57,371 nt of DNA from Polyangium jinanense (GTDB taxonomy: Bacteria; Myxococcota; Polyangia; Polyangiales; Polyangiaceae). The position numbers were made by a program, and so were the translations under genes. A model generated the notes under the pieces. The model worked only from the letters and a program-made list of their open reading frames with translations, had not been told where the DNA came from and did no database searches. The stretch is taken from the NCBI RefSeq assembly GCF_028435365.1, contig NZ_JAGTJJ010000065.1, forward strand, positions 1 through 57,371. The letters run 5' to 3'. Below are positions 43,665 to 52,335 of this stretch, one piece after another (position 1 is the stretch's first letter; every line of letters begins with the position of its first letter).

Positions 43665-45206
43665 TCACGTCGCGCGCGGGGGCGCAAACGGCGGCACCTC
43701 GAACTTGGGGAGCGGCAACGTCACTTCGGCGGGGAGACCTTCCTTCTTGCCGGTCTTGAGGAATTCATACACCGCCTGCTTCACAGCCGGTTCTCCGCGA
43801 AGCTGGTAGAACGGGCCGTCGTGGCCGGCGCGATGGACGAGGATCGCATGGCCGTTCGGAAAGTAAGCCTTGATGCCCAGGGTGTTTTCGACCGGCGTCG
43901 AGGTATCCCAATCGCCGTGCACGAACAAGACCGGGATCGGGCTCGTGACCGGCTCTCTCAGCGCGTCGCCCATGTCGCGGGTCGGCCAGTCGGGCGCGGA
44001 AGCGATGTTCGACTCGAAGTTCCATGTGCCGAGCATCTCGACGGCCGGATCGGTCCGCAGCTTTTGCTCGCGAGCGGCCGTGACGCCCAGACTGCTGTCG
44101 ATCAAGGGCCCGATCAGCTTCGTCTTGCTCGCTTTTCGGTCTTCGATGACCTCGCGCGCCCAGGCCTCGTAGTGCCCGTGATAGAGCGACAAGATGAACG
44201 CGGGCCATTGCTCGCCCTCCTGCGTATGCGATTGCAGGGCGAGCTGAAGGTCTTCCGCCCCTAGAACCACCGTGCGCTTTCCGCCGGCATCGTCGTCGAC
44301 CTGCACGCGCACCGGCTTCTCGGCAAAACGGAGGCGCAGGGCGCGCATGGCTTCCATCAGTCCGCCCGCGGGCAGATAAGGCGCAAGCCCAGGATCCCGA
44401 TCAGCGTCTTGGGCGATACGCTGCAGCGCCGCGAGCACGTGCGAGGGCATGTCATAACCGTTGTTCAACGGTTCCACGCCCGACAGCACCGCGCGCGCGA
44501 CGATCTCGGGATGGAGTCTCATCACCGCGAAACTCCACTGGGAGCCGAAGCTTCCACCGAACAGGCTGATCTTGTCGTACCCCAGCGCCCGGCGAAGGTC
44601 GTCCACATCCGCGGCGAGCTCACCGATGTCGTAGCCCGAAAGGTCCTTGTCGGGGTTCGCCGCAATGGCGGCCCTGGCCAATGCACGCATGGCCTCGGCT
44701 TCCACGCGCGCCGAACCGGGTTGATCCAAAGGCAAGGCATCGCTCATCGCTTCGAGCATTTCGCCGCGGCGCGTGTAACCGCGCTGCTCGATCACGACCA
44801 GGTCCCCCACGGCACCATAGGTTAGCCAGGACCGCAGCCGGCTCTTGGCAGCCGCGTCGTCGTCGGTGAATGCGCCGAGCACACTCAGACCGGGACCACC
44901 GGGCAACCAGAAGACGGGCGGCGCGCCGGTGGGATGAGGCGCCTTGATGCGGGCAAAGCCGACGCCTATCCGGCGGCTTTTGGCATTTCGCCTGTTCTCG
45001 GGCACGTACAAGGTGCCGAGCTCGTAAGGCACATCGGCGCCGGTCTCACTCTTGACGGTACCCCGCTCCACGACAATCTCAGGGGGCTTGGAGGAGCTGG
45101 CCGCGATTGCCGGCGCTGCGGCTGGCAATGACGAAGTCCGGTTCGTCGGGCTTGCGGAATGGCAGGCGGCTGTGAGGAGTACGGCGACGAGGAGAGATCG
45201 GACCAT
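43665..45206 (-). CDS. Lipoprotein alpha/beta-hydrolase, TAP/proline-iminopeptidase-like
   Basis: A 513-aa lipoprotein hydrolase (signal MVRSLLVAVLLTAAC). The fold and motifs are those of tripeptidyl/prolyl aminopeptidases of the TAP group: oxyanion loop LPGGPGLSVL, VVIEQRGYTRRGE, nucleophile elbow FGGSFGSQWS, acid in LFVHGDWDTSTPVEN and catalytic His in LVHRAGHDGPF. A cap domain lies between. Expected to cleave N-terminal residues from peptides at the envelope. The longer frame to 45266 lacks a signal at its front. A 16-bp palindrome lies 84 bp upstream. Confidence 0.87.
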   Translation of the reverse strand: MVRSLLVAVLLTAACHSASPTNRTSSLPAAAPAIAASSSKPPEIVVERGTVKSETGADVPYELGTLYVPENRRNAKSRRIGVGFARIKAPHPTGAPPVFWLPGGPGLSVLGAFTDDDAAAKSRLRSWLTYGAVGDLVVIEQRGYTRRGEMLEAMSDALPLDQPGSARVEAEAMRALARAAIAANPDKDLSGYDIGELAADVDDLRRALGYDKISLFGGSFGSQWSFAVMRLHPEIVARAVLSGVEPLNNGYDMPSHVLAALQRIAQDADRDPGLAPYLPAGGLMEAMRALRLRFAEKPVRVQVDDDAGGKRTVVLGAEDLQLALQSHTQEGEQWPAFILSLYHGHYEAWAREVIEDRKASKTKLIGPLIDSSLGVTAAREQKLRTDPAVEMLGTWNFESNIASAPDWPTRDMGDALREPVTSPIPVLFVHGDWDTSTPVENTLGIKAYFPNGHAILVHRAGHDGPFYQLRGEPAVKQAVYEFLKTGKKEGLPAEVTLPLPKFEVPPFAPPRAT

Positions 45207-45289
45207 GAGGACACGCCCTACCACGCGTCCCGTGCGGGCGGCAACCCTCTCGACCATGCCCCCCAATGCCCTGCGAAAACCGCACGACC

Positions 45290-45305
45290 GTATCGGATTC
45301 GATAC
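45290..45305. promoter_or_regulatory. Perfect palindrome, possible operator of the hydrolase gene
   Basis: GTATCG-GATT-CGATAC, perfect six-base arms with a four-base centre, in the 216-bp gap upstream of the hydrolase start. AT content here is higher than in surrounding DNA. The size suits a dimeric regulator site; no regulator is identified. The rest of the gap shows no gene. Confidence 0.35.
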
Positions 45306-45422
45306 GTACGGGTTCTCTCGACGTACTCTGTCCGAGCATGGTACGAGGGTGACACAGAGGGCGGTGCTGGGAATGCGGTTGGTCGGGCGGTTACCGACGG
45401 AATGCGAGCCTGATTCCCCTGT

Positions 45423-48149
45423 TCAGTGCTGCCAGAAGAACTTGGCCTGGTGCTCGTCGAGGCAGCAGAAGAGATAGCCCTCGCTGGAGCCGCCGCCGGT
45501 CATGTGTTCTTCCTGAAGCTGGGCGACGAAGCGCATCTCCTTTCTGCACTTGTCGCACTTCGGCGTGTTCTCGAACTGGTACCAGCCCGGGTAGCCGCCG
45601 ACCTTGTCGGCGACCTCGATGTCGTCGACGTTCTCGTTCTTCTCCGGGTCGGCCTCGAAGACTTCACGATAGGTGAGCTTGCGCGCGCGCATGGTCTTCG
45701 ACGGCTCCGCTCCCTTCTTGCCCGACGGTGGCGTCGAGAGCGGCGCGCGCTCGAGCTCCGCGGCGGTGAGCAGCAGCGCGGCGTTACAGCCCTTGTCGGT
45801 CTCGGACGTGAGACAGGTTCCGCCCGAGGATTCGTTGTCGCAGACGAAGAGCGTGATCGCGGCGTGCTTCGTCAGCGGCAGGCGCTCGGGGTGCGCGTGC
45901 AGCGTCATCACGTGCGGCATGGGGTGATTGCAGCCGGCGCAGATGGGCCACGACTCCCGGGTCACGCCGGCGGGAATGCCGCCGAACATGTCGTCTTCGA
46001 TGCGCTCGAACTTTCCCAGCTTGAAGCGATACGACATGCGACCCGGGACGAGCGCCGCCGCTTCTTTCTCGGGGGCGTGCTCGTAGCCCTTCTTCAACTT
46101 CTCGCGGACGGCTTTCTCGTACGCGCTCTTCGCCGCAGCGCGACTGTCGAGCGTGTATACCTTCTCGCTCGGCGTCGCGCCGCGCCGCCCCCAGCACGCG
46201 GTCCACGTCGCGCCCTCCCTCGACGAGGCGAACCAGAACTTTTCGCTGCCGTCCTCCTGCAGGCGCAACCATACCGCCGGCGGGATGGCTTCTTCTGTGA
46301 GTTGTTCTTTGCCTTTTGTCTTTGCGCCGTCCCTGGGCCGGGGCTTCGCTTCACTTTCGCTCGCCTTCGGCTGCGCGCTCTCCTTCGGGCGAACCGCATC
46401 GAGAGCGGCGCCGATCGCGACCTCGACGAGCGAGCCCCTCCCATACCCGACGAGCACGCGGCGCTCGTCGTCGTAGGCGTACGGTGCGTCGATCCCGGAG
46501 CGGGAGCCCCACGGAACGAGCGCTGCGTCGATGTCCCCCACGCAGTGCCACTCGCCCGCGCCGCGATAGACGTGCAGCCTGTCGGGGTCGTTGCAGCCGT
46601 AGGTCACGAGGAAGAGTTGCCCGGAGGCGTCGTCTCGAGCGATGAAGCGCGCACCGAGCCCCGGGGATTCGTCGAAATTCGACTTGAACGCGACCCACTT
46701 GTTGTTGCCGTCGAGCTCGTGGGTCTCGTCCAAATGGTCGGAGTAGGCGTCCTTCTTTCGCCCGCCGATCACGACCCACGTCGAACGGGACGGCTCGAAC
46801 GCAATGCGCGTAAAGAGCGTCTTCGGGCCCGGGCCCCGCGTCGTTAGCTGCGTCCACGTCTTGCCGTCGAACAGCCAGGTGTCGGTGAGGAACTTCTTTC
46901 CGCCGTATGGATCGCCTCCGCCGACGACGAGGAGGCGCCCGGTCCCGTCCGATCCCATGCTGGAGTCGCATCGTTCGGTGAAGCCGGGAGGCGCCTTGCA
47001 GACGGAGGTCCAGCCCTTCGAGGTCAGGCGTTCGACCTCTCCCGTTCGACCGACCGCGACGCAGCCGGTTCGGTCGGCGCGAAATCCGAGGACCGCTTCT
47101 TCGGGATGGTCCGCCGTCTTGCGCAGCTCTTCGCCGACGACGGAGAACATCCCGTCGTAGCTCCAGAAGAGGACCGGGCCCGCCGTGCTGCCGCCGGTCA
47201 TGGCAAGTACGGGCTGACCGGCCGGATGCACCTTCTGCCCATCGTAGCGGCCGAGCGTGTGTTGAATCGTCCCCCCGAGCTTCGGGGCATAGACGTAGCT
47301 CTCGTTGCGCTCGGGGATGTAGGCGATGGAGACGAGCCGCTCGAGCGGCTTCAGAGCCGATTCCTCGCCATCGACCCACTTCGTGTCGGTCAGCTCGGCC
47401 GACCTGTACCTCTTGTAGCTCGCCGTATACCCGCTCGACTCCTCGATGAGGACGAGCCCCTTCGTACGCGGGTGCGTGGTGGCCGCCTTGGAGTTCGAGA
47501 ACGGCGCCTCCGGGAGCTCGCGCCAATTCTTGCCGTCCCAGCCGAATGCCTTGTTGTTGGCGCTATCGACCACGACCGCGAGCTTCTGGCGCTCGTCCCA
47601 CGCCGCGAAGGTCTTCCAGGAGCCCGCGTCGGCCATCACCGCCCCCTTGTCCTGCCACTCTCCGTCGGAACCGAGCTCGCGCACCGAGAGACCCTCGCGC
47701 TCCATCTTCTCTTGACTGACGAAGTGCACGAGCACGCGGCGGGCGGGATCGAAGACGAAGCTGTCGTTGGCGGAAGCGCGGATCGTCTTCTTCTGCTTCA
47801 CCTTGACGAACGTCTTTCCGTCGAAGGCGCCGAGCACGACCTCGTCGGAGGTGGAGACGAGCCAGACCGGCTGGCCCCGCGCGGTGTCGAAGTAGAACGC
47901 CCTGAGCGAGTCCGCGTCGAGATCGTCGGGGAGACCGAGCTGCTCGTCCGACAGGACGATGGCGCCGGTGCCGTCTTCGGAGACGCGCCATACGCGTCGT
48001 TCGACATCGCCGCTCGAGTTCTTGCCGAGGACGAGGAGCCAGAACGCCTTCTCTTCCGGGTGCCAGAAGAAGTGGAACGGGTCACTCGACGAGGAAGGGA
48101 TGGGGGGGAGCGATACGCTGGACAGTGAAACGATCGGTAATTTGTTCAT
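45423..48149 (-). CDS. Large protein: beta-propeller-like N-terminus, WGR domain, Cys-rich DUF1963-like C-terminus
   Basis: A 908-aa soluble protein. About residues 20-600 carry repeated propeller-like blocks (KTWTQLTTRGPGPKTLF..IAFEPSRSTWVVIGG is kelch-like). A charged linker then leads to a WGR domain (about 635-700, SEKFWFASSREGATWTACWG, with the WGR variant CWGRRG). The C-terminus has zinc-ribbon-like Cys pairs (CAGCNHPM and CDKCRKEM) and the ending GYPGWYQFENTPKC, YLFCCLDEHQAKFFWQ, as in YwqG/DUF1963 proteins. WGR domains bind nucleic acid or mediate PARP contacts in eukaryotes; in bacteria they occur in many fusions. No enzyme motif seen. Confidence 0.8.
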   Translation of the reverse strand: MNKLPIVSLSSVSLPPIPSSSSDPFHFFWHPEEKAFWLLVLGKNSSGDVERRVWRVSEDGTGAIVLSDEQLGLPDDLDADSLRAFYFDTARGQPVWLVSTSDEVVLGAFDGKTFVKVKQKKTIRASANDSFVFDPARRVLVHFVSQEKMEREGLSVRELGSDGEWQDKGAVMADAGSWKTFAAWDERQKLAVVVDSANNKAFGWDGKNWRELPEAPFSNSKAATTHPRTKGLVLIEESSGYTASYKRYRSAELTDTKWVDGEESALKPLERLVSIAYIPERNESYVYAPKLGGTIQHTLGRYDGQKVHPAGQPVLAMTGGSTAGPVLFWSYDGMFSVVGEELRKTADHPEEAVLGFRADRTGCVAVGRTGEVERLTSKGWTSVCKAPPGFTERCDSSMGSDGTGRLLVVGGGDPYGGKKFLTDTWLFDGKTWTQLTTRGPGPKTLFTRIAFEPSRSTWVVIGGRKKDAYSDHLDETHELDGNNKWVAFKSNFDESPGLGARFIARDDASGQLFLVTYGCNDPDRLHVYRGAGEWHCVGDIDAALVPWGSRSGIDAPYAYDDERRVLVGYGRGSLVEVAIGAALDAVRPKESAQPKASESEAKPRPRDGAKTKGKEQLTEEAIPPAVWLRLQEDGSEKFWFASSREGATWTACWGRRGATPSEKVYTLDSRAAAKSAYEKAVREKLKKGYEHAPEKEAAALVPGRMSYRFKLGKFERIEDDMFGGIPAGVTRESWPICAGCNHPMPHVMTLHAHPERLPLTKHAAITLFVCDNESSGGTCLTSETDKGCNAALLLTAAELERAPLSTPPSGKKGAEPSKTMRARKLTYREVFEADPEKNENVDDIEVADKVGGYPGWYQFENTPKCDKCRKEMRFVAQLQEEHMTGGGSSEGYLFCCLDEHQAKFFWQH

Positions 48150-48332
48150 TGGGCCATTCCGAACCTCGCCGTCATTGCGTATTGCCGACGGGCCCCGCAG
48201 CAGGTTTGGGTGTAGGAAACGCTAGAATCCTCGCCCAAGTCAAGCACTCTCGTAGGACGCGCCGGGCGAGCCCTCGCCGTGCCCCCTTGCTCCGCCCGCG
48301 GTCCCCGCTCGCCTCGTGTAGGCGCGCCTCAG

Positions 48333-48363
48333 CCCTCCATCGGTGCAACAGGGAGGCAACGGC
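48333..48363 (-). other. Short remnant matching the Cys-rich lipoprotein gene
   Basis: CCTCCATCGGTGCAACAGGG and the following bases nearly repeat 51866-51897 inside the Cys-rich lipoprotein gene (CCTCCATCGGTGCAACGGGG). On the minus strand both read as PPLPP.CTDGG. No open lipoprotein frame remains here. The rest of the 48150-48385 gap shows nothing else. Confidence 0.4.
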
Positions 48364-48385
48364 GGCGGCTCCGGGGACGGCGCGC

Positions 48386-48637
48386 TTACCTCCGATTCGG
48401 GAAGCTCGAGCCCTTCGGGATCATGTCCTCGACCCCGATCCCAAGACCCATGGCGATCCGCACGCATGTCGCGATCGTGACGTTGACGCGCCCATTCTCG
48501 ATGCTGGATAGGGCGCCCTTCCCGACGCCACTCGTCTCGGCCAGGTTGGCCAGCGACATCTTTCGGTCGAGGCGCAGGTCCCGCATACGCGCGCCGAAGG
48601 CTGTGAGAAGCGGATGGGTCGTTTGTCGACGTGGCAT
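48386..48637 (-). CDS. Small XRE-family transcriptional regulator
   Basis: An 83-aa DNA-binding protein consisting of one lambda-repressor-like HTH: LLTAFGARMRDLRLDRKMSLANLAETSGVGKGALSSIENGRVNVTIATCVRIAMGLGIGVEDMI. GGAGGG lies about 6 bp before the ATG. With no sensing domain, it is likely an autoregulator or the antidote-like regulator of a nearby gene; targets are unknown. Confidence 0.9.
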   Translation of the reverse strand: MPRRQTTHPLLTAFGARMRDLRLDRKMSLANLAETSGVGKGALSSIENGRVNVTIATCVRIAMGLGIGVEDMIPKGSSFPNRR

Positions 48638-48698
48638 GGCCGTCCCTCCATCGTGACGTGGGTTTCGTGAACCTTGGGCAATGACGTGACGAGCGACG

Positions 48699-49817
48699 CT
48701 ACGGCTGTGCGAGCGCACGCAGCATGTCGCGTTCGCGCTGATTCGCAGAATCGGGGTGGTTCGCCGCGTCCGCTTCGAGCAAGGCTTGCGCCTTTCCCGG
48801 GGTCCCTTGCTGAAGCGCAGACTTCGCCGCGAGGAGAATGAGAAGGCCAGGATCCGGGCTCGGTCGCGTCCCCTTCGTCGCGCGCTCGCCCTGCTTCGGG
48901 GTCGGCCGCGGGGGGCTCGACCGCATCGAGACGTCGGCCGCCTTGGGGATGACATCGGCGGTCCCGGGCCTCTGGTGAAACCGCCGCGCCTCGACTCGGT
49001 GTGGTTCACGCTGTGCAACCGACATGTCGGCCTGCCCAAGTTCTCCCGCCGTCGCATCCAGGCTCGATGGGGTGAACGCGACCACCGCCGCCCCAGCGAC
49101 GAGCCCGGAAACCAGCTTGGAAAACATGCTTTCGAGCGCGCGTCCCAATCCTCGGAGCGCCGATTGCAGCCAATCGCCAAACGGCAGGAACAGCGGCACC
49201 ATCCCACGACGACGCTTCGGCTTGTCGAGGGATACCAGCGCCTCGCGAAACGCCTGCTCCCCGCGCTGGAACCACGAGCTCACGGTGTTCTTGCTGATCC
49301 CGGTTTCGCAAGCAAACTCGCTGAGCCGCATCCCGTACGCACATCGCGCGACGACGACCTCGGCGACGTGCGCGGGCACCTCCTTCAACGCGAGCTCGAT
49401 CTGCTGGCGTGCCTCGATGACACTGCCGTGGTCGCGGCTGTCGGCCACGAGCTCCTCCGCGTCGGGATCGGGCCAGAGGATCTCCCGGGAGCGACGCGCG
49501 CGCCTCGTCCAGTAGGCCATGACCTGCCAGTCGACGAGCTCGAGCAGCCAGGCAACGACACGTTCTTCGCATTCGGGCGGCGGTCTAGGTTCGTCTTCTT
49601 TGCAGGCGACGAGCAACGCTTCGCCGACGACATCATCGATGTCGATATGCGGGATCCCCGCTTTTCGCGCACGGGCGCGCATTTTCTCGGTGTGCCGAGC
49701 AAGATCCTCGTGCTCCCTCCTGTGCGCGTCTACCAATTTGCCTCCACGGTCTGTCTTGACCACCCTGCCATCTGCTAAGGAACAGAAGCGACCCAAACGC
49801 GCGTGGTAAAACGACAT
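48699..49817 (-). CDS. ECF-like RNA polymerase sigma factor with long C-terminal extension
   Basis: A 372-aa protein. Sigma region 2-like helices cover about residues 30-115 (IPHIDIDDVVGEALLVACKE, VAWLLELVDWQVMAYWTRRARRSREI), and region 4-like about 140-205 (LKEVPAHVAEVVVARCAYGMRLSEFACETGISKNTVSSWFQRGEQAF). A hydrophobic segment (MFSKLVSGLVAGAAVVAF) and a Pro/Ser-rich, then helical tail (LLILLAAKSALQQGTPGKAQALLEAD) follow; the tail looks TPR-like. So it may be tethered to the membrane and self-regulated. ATG 49817 is chosen; GTG 49865 would extend into the divergent gene. Confidence 0.82.
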   Translation of the reverse strand: MSFYHARLGRFCSLADGRVVKTDRGGKLVDAHRREHEDLARHTEKMRARARKAGIPHIDIDDVVGEALLVACKEDEPRPPPECEERVVAWLLELVDWQVMAYWTRRARRSREILWPDPDAEELVADSRDHGSVIEARQQIELALKEVPAHVAEVVVARCAYGMRLSEFACETGISKNTVSSWFQRGEQAFREALVSLDKPKRRRGMVPLFLPFGDWLQSALRGLGRALESMFSKLVSGLVAGAAVVAFTPSSLDATAGELGQADMSVAQREPHRVEARRFHQRPGTADVIPKAADVSMRSSPPRPTPKQGERATKGTRPSPDPGLLILLAAKSALQQGTPGKAQALLEADAANHPDSANQRERDMLRALAQP

Positions 49818-49890
49818 GCCCCCCAAAAATTCCTCCGGCGGGCCCAGGACGGTGAAGCGGATCACGCAGGGAGGGGCTTTCCGAGGCGTT

Positions 49891-50910
49891 GTGCGTGGCC
49901 CCGGCTACGCCACTGCCCTCGTGGTCTTCTTCCTCGTCCTCGTGCCTCCTCGGGCCAAGGCCGACGAGCTACTCCATTACCAGGTCGAGTTCAGCGTCGA
50001 CCCGAAGCTCCCGGCGTGCGACCGGGGACAGGAGTTTGCCGCCCTCCTGAATAACCAGTTTTCCAAGCCGATCCTCGAACCGCCCGCATCGCGCACGCTC
50101 CGCGTTCGTATGGGTCGCACGAAGGCCGGTGACCACGCCGTCGACATGCAGATCGAGGAGCTCGACGGGCGTGTGGTCGACACCGTGCACCGTGAATTCC
50201 CGGCGTCGACGTGCTGCTTCGAGGTGCTCTACAATGCGGCCCTCCTCGCCTCCGTCCACATCCTGCACGAGGGAAAGGCGGCTACCGTCGTCGAGCCACC
50301 GCCCCCTCCCGCCTCGTGCCCCGCGCCTCCGCCACCTTCGCAAGCTCCGCCCCCTCCTCCCGCAACCCCCGCAGCTCCGCCGCTGCCTGCTTCAGCCGGG
50401 CTTGCCGACGTGCCCCCGCGATTCGAGGTGAGCGCGGGTCCCATTCTCGCGACCGGCATGGCTCCCGAAATCGTCCCCGGCGTGCAGCTCGGCGCGGCGG
50501 TTCGGTTGCGGGGCTCGTGGTGGTTCGAGGGCGACGCACGCGTCACCCCGTGGTTCGAGACGAGGCCCCTCGGCCTCACGGCTTTCGAGGTGCTCACGGC
50601 CTCGGGTACCGCTGCTCTCTGTTATCGGCCCGGCCGATTTACCGTGTGCGGGCTCGTCATCGGGGGCGCGAGGTTGACCGAGGACGTGGATAGCGCGTAT
50701 CCGCAACTCAACCGCACGGGGTTCGCGGGCGTTGGTGGGCGTGTGGGGATGCAGCAGCATCTTGGAGGACCGTTCAGCATCCGCGCGGATCTCGACGTCG
50801 CGGCGACGCTCCCCCGCTCCCAGATCAACACATCCAATCGTCCGGCCGTCTGGGAGACCCCATGGGCGACCGTGATCACGGGGGCGCGCCTCGTGACGTC
50901 CTTCAAGTAG
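49891..50910 (+). CDS. Exported envelope protein, likely target or partner of the sigma factor
   Basis: A 339-aa exported protein. GTG 49891 is preferred because it gives a normal signal peptide (MRGPGYATALVVFFLVLVPPRAKA), has GAGG 4 bp upstream and leaves a 73-bp promoter gap from the sigma gene. An ATG at 49816 in frame would make its start overlap the sigma gene's start codon. An N-terminal domain (HYQVEFSVDPKLPACDRGQEFAALLNNQFS) is followed by a Pro/Ala linker and a beta-rich C-terminus with alternating strands (FEVSAGPILATGMAPEIVPGVQLGAAVRLRGSWWFEGDARV), suggesting an outer-membrane barrel. The 3' end overlaps the next gene by 8 bp. Confidence 0.72.
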   Translation: MRGPGYATALVVFFLVLVPPRAKADELLHYQVEFSVDPKLPACDRGQEFAALLNNQFSKPILEPPASRTLRVRMGRTKAGDHAVDMQIEELDGRVVDTVHREFPASTCCFEVLYNAALLASVHILHEGKAATVVEPPPPPASCPAPPPPSQAPPPPPATPAAPPLPASAGLADVPPRFEVSAGPILATGMAPEIVPGVQLGAAVRLRGSWWFEGDARVTPWFETRPLGLTAFEVLTASGTAALCYRPGRFTVCGLVIGGARLTEDVDSAYPQLNRTGFAGVGGRVGMQQHLGGPFSIRADLDVAATLPRSQINTSNRPAVWETPWATVITGARLVTSFK

Positions 50911-52135
50911 CCGAAGCGTCCAGACAGCAGAACGTTCGCGCGTTCGAAAGGACGAGCTCTCCGACGGCCTGCCCGCCCTCGGGCGTGCACGTTCCCCGCT
51001 CGTACGTGAGGAGCGTGGCCGACTTGGCTGCGAGCCCAGCTCCCGGCGACAGGTCCATGCACAGCGTAGGATCTCCCGCGTGCACGATGTTGGAGCCCCG
51101 CAGCGTCACACAGGCGGAGTCATCGTGCAGCGCCACGAACGCGGTGCAACTCCCACCGCTCGGCGCACTGCACGTGCACGCGGTGCACTCCCGTTGATCG
51201 TTCACCTCTCCATAAAGGAGGTGCTTGATCGGCCAGCCCTCGGGGCAGGCTTCATCCCCTTCTCGCATGATGCACGTCTCGAAGCTCGGGGGCTTGGGCA
51301 CGCACACCTTCTCCTCTTGCCCGCACGCGGGCCACGGGGCCCCCGTGCAGGCTCGACCAAAAGGGCCGAACGCATCTCCCGCCGTGAAGTGTGCCGGTCC
51401 TGGGATCGGATCGCCATTGCCGTGAGGGGTGCAGGGTTGCTCCTCGATCACGGGTGGGTCGATCGTGATTGCTCCCACGCAGGGGACACCGCCGCACGTC
51501 TTACCTTCCTGGATCGAGGTGTTCGCCGTGCAGGAGCCATCCCAGTTTGTCGGCGCGTCGAAATTTGTATTGACACCAAGATCAGAACATGACCCGGCAC
51601 TCACGGTCCACGTCGTGGGGGGCGAGCACGTGCCGACGGGCCAATCACACGAGCATGTCTCGCACGCGATCGGATCGGGCTCGGGCCAGCCCTCAAAGAC
51701 GAGCGTGGGTGCTGTTTCCGGGCAGGGCGGCGCCCCGAAGTCCGGGCCGTAGTAGAGGGCGATGGGGCCCTCCCAGCTTTGCGGGCTCTTGGGCGCGCAC
51801 GTGCCCGGGGGGCAGAGCGAGGACATGCCGCCTTCGGCACCACCATCCGCGTCGCCGCCATCTGCGCCTCCATCGGTGCAACGGGGAGGCAACGGTGGCG
51901 GGCCATCACACGCGTTCGCGCAGTCCCACGGGATCGGCCTCGGCTTGACGTATCCCGGAAAATCCGGATCCGGGCACGCCTCGGGGATCGGGCAGGGACA
52001 GCAGCGCTCGGAGGTGCCAGGAGGGCAGTCCCCGTTAATATAGTAGTCGACCGTGCACGAGGGGAGCACGAGGAACATCGCGGCGGAAAGGGAGGCGGTT
52101 GCGAGGACGCTGAGAAGGAGGCGTCGGGGGGGCAT
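50903..52135 (-). CDS. Cys-rich lipoprotein
   Basis: A 410-aa secreted protein with about 35 cysteines. The signal MPPRRLLLSVLATASLSAAMFLVLPSC ends in a lipobox-like LPSC. Repeated short motifs hold Cys pairs (ERCCPCPIPEAC, ETCSCDW, ECTACTCSAPSGGSC, TFCCLD), with a GGADGGDADGGAEGG spacer near residue 95. Such Cys-rich lipoproteins of unknown role are typical of Polyangiaceae. A short remnant of a related gene is at 48333. Confidence 0.8.
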   Translation of the reverse strand: MPPRRLLLSVLATASLSAAMFLVLPSCTVDYYINGDCPPGTSERCCPCPIPEACPDPDFPGYVKPRPIPWDCANACDGPPPLPPRCTDGGADGGDADGGAEGGMSSLCPPGTCAPKSPQSWEGPIALYYGPDFGAPPCPETAPTLVFEGWPEPDPIACETCSCDWPVGTCSPPTTWTVSAGSCSDLGVNTNFDAPTNWDGSCTANTSIQEGKTCGGVPCVGAITIDPPVIEEQPCTPHGNGDPIPGPAHFTAGDAFGPFGRACTGAPWPACGQEEKVCVPKPPSFETCIMREGDEACPEGWPIKHLLYGEVNDQRECTACTCSAPSGGSCTAFVALHDDSACVTLRGSNIVHAGDPTLCMDLSPGAGLAAKSATLLTYERGTCTPEGGQAVGELVLSNARTFCCLDASAT

Positions 52136-52335
52136 GCGCGGGAGGATAGTTTGTCCGGGGGATGAGGGGCAAGGGGGTGAGACAAACCATGGGTGAACCT
52201 ATGAGGAGTGTCCGCCTGACCTCTTGAAGACGCGGCCCCTTCGGCCGCCCTCCCTCGCCGCGCGCCGAGGGCTGTGAGAACCGATGGGTCATTGATGGGG
52301 CTCGAAGGACCGGTATCCTCGGCGCGGGAGGTCGC

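Noticed and set aside
43271..43687. Intact 138-aa minus-strand gene
   Set aside because: Its last about 30 residues are out of frame with a sensible continuation in another frame; treated as a frameshifted gene.
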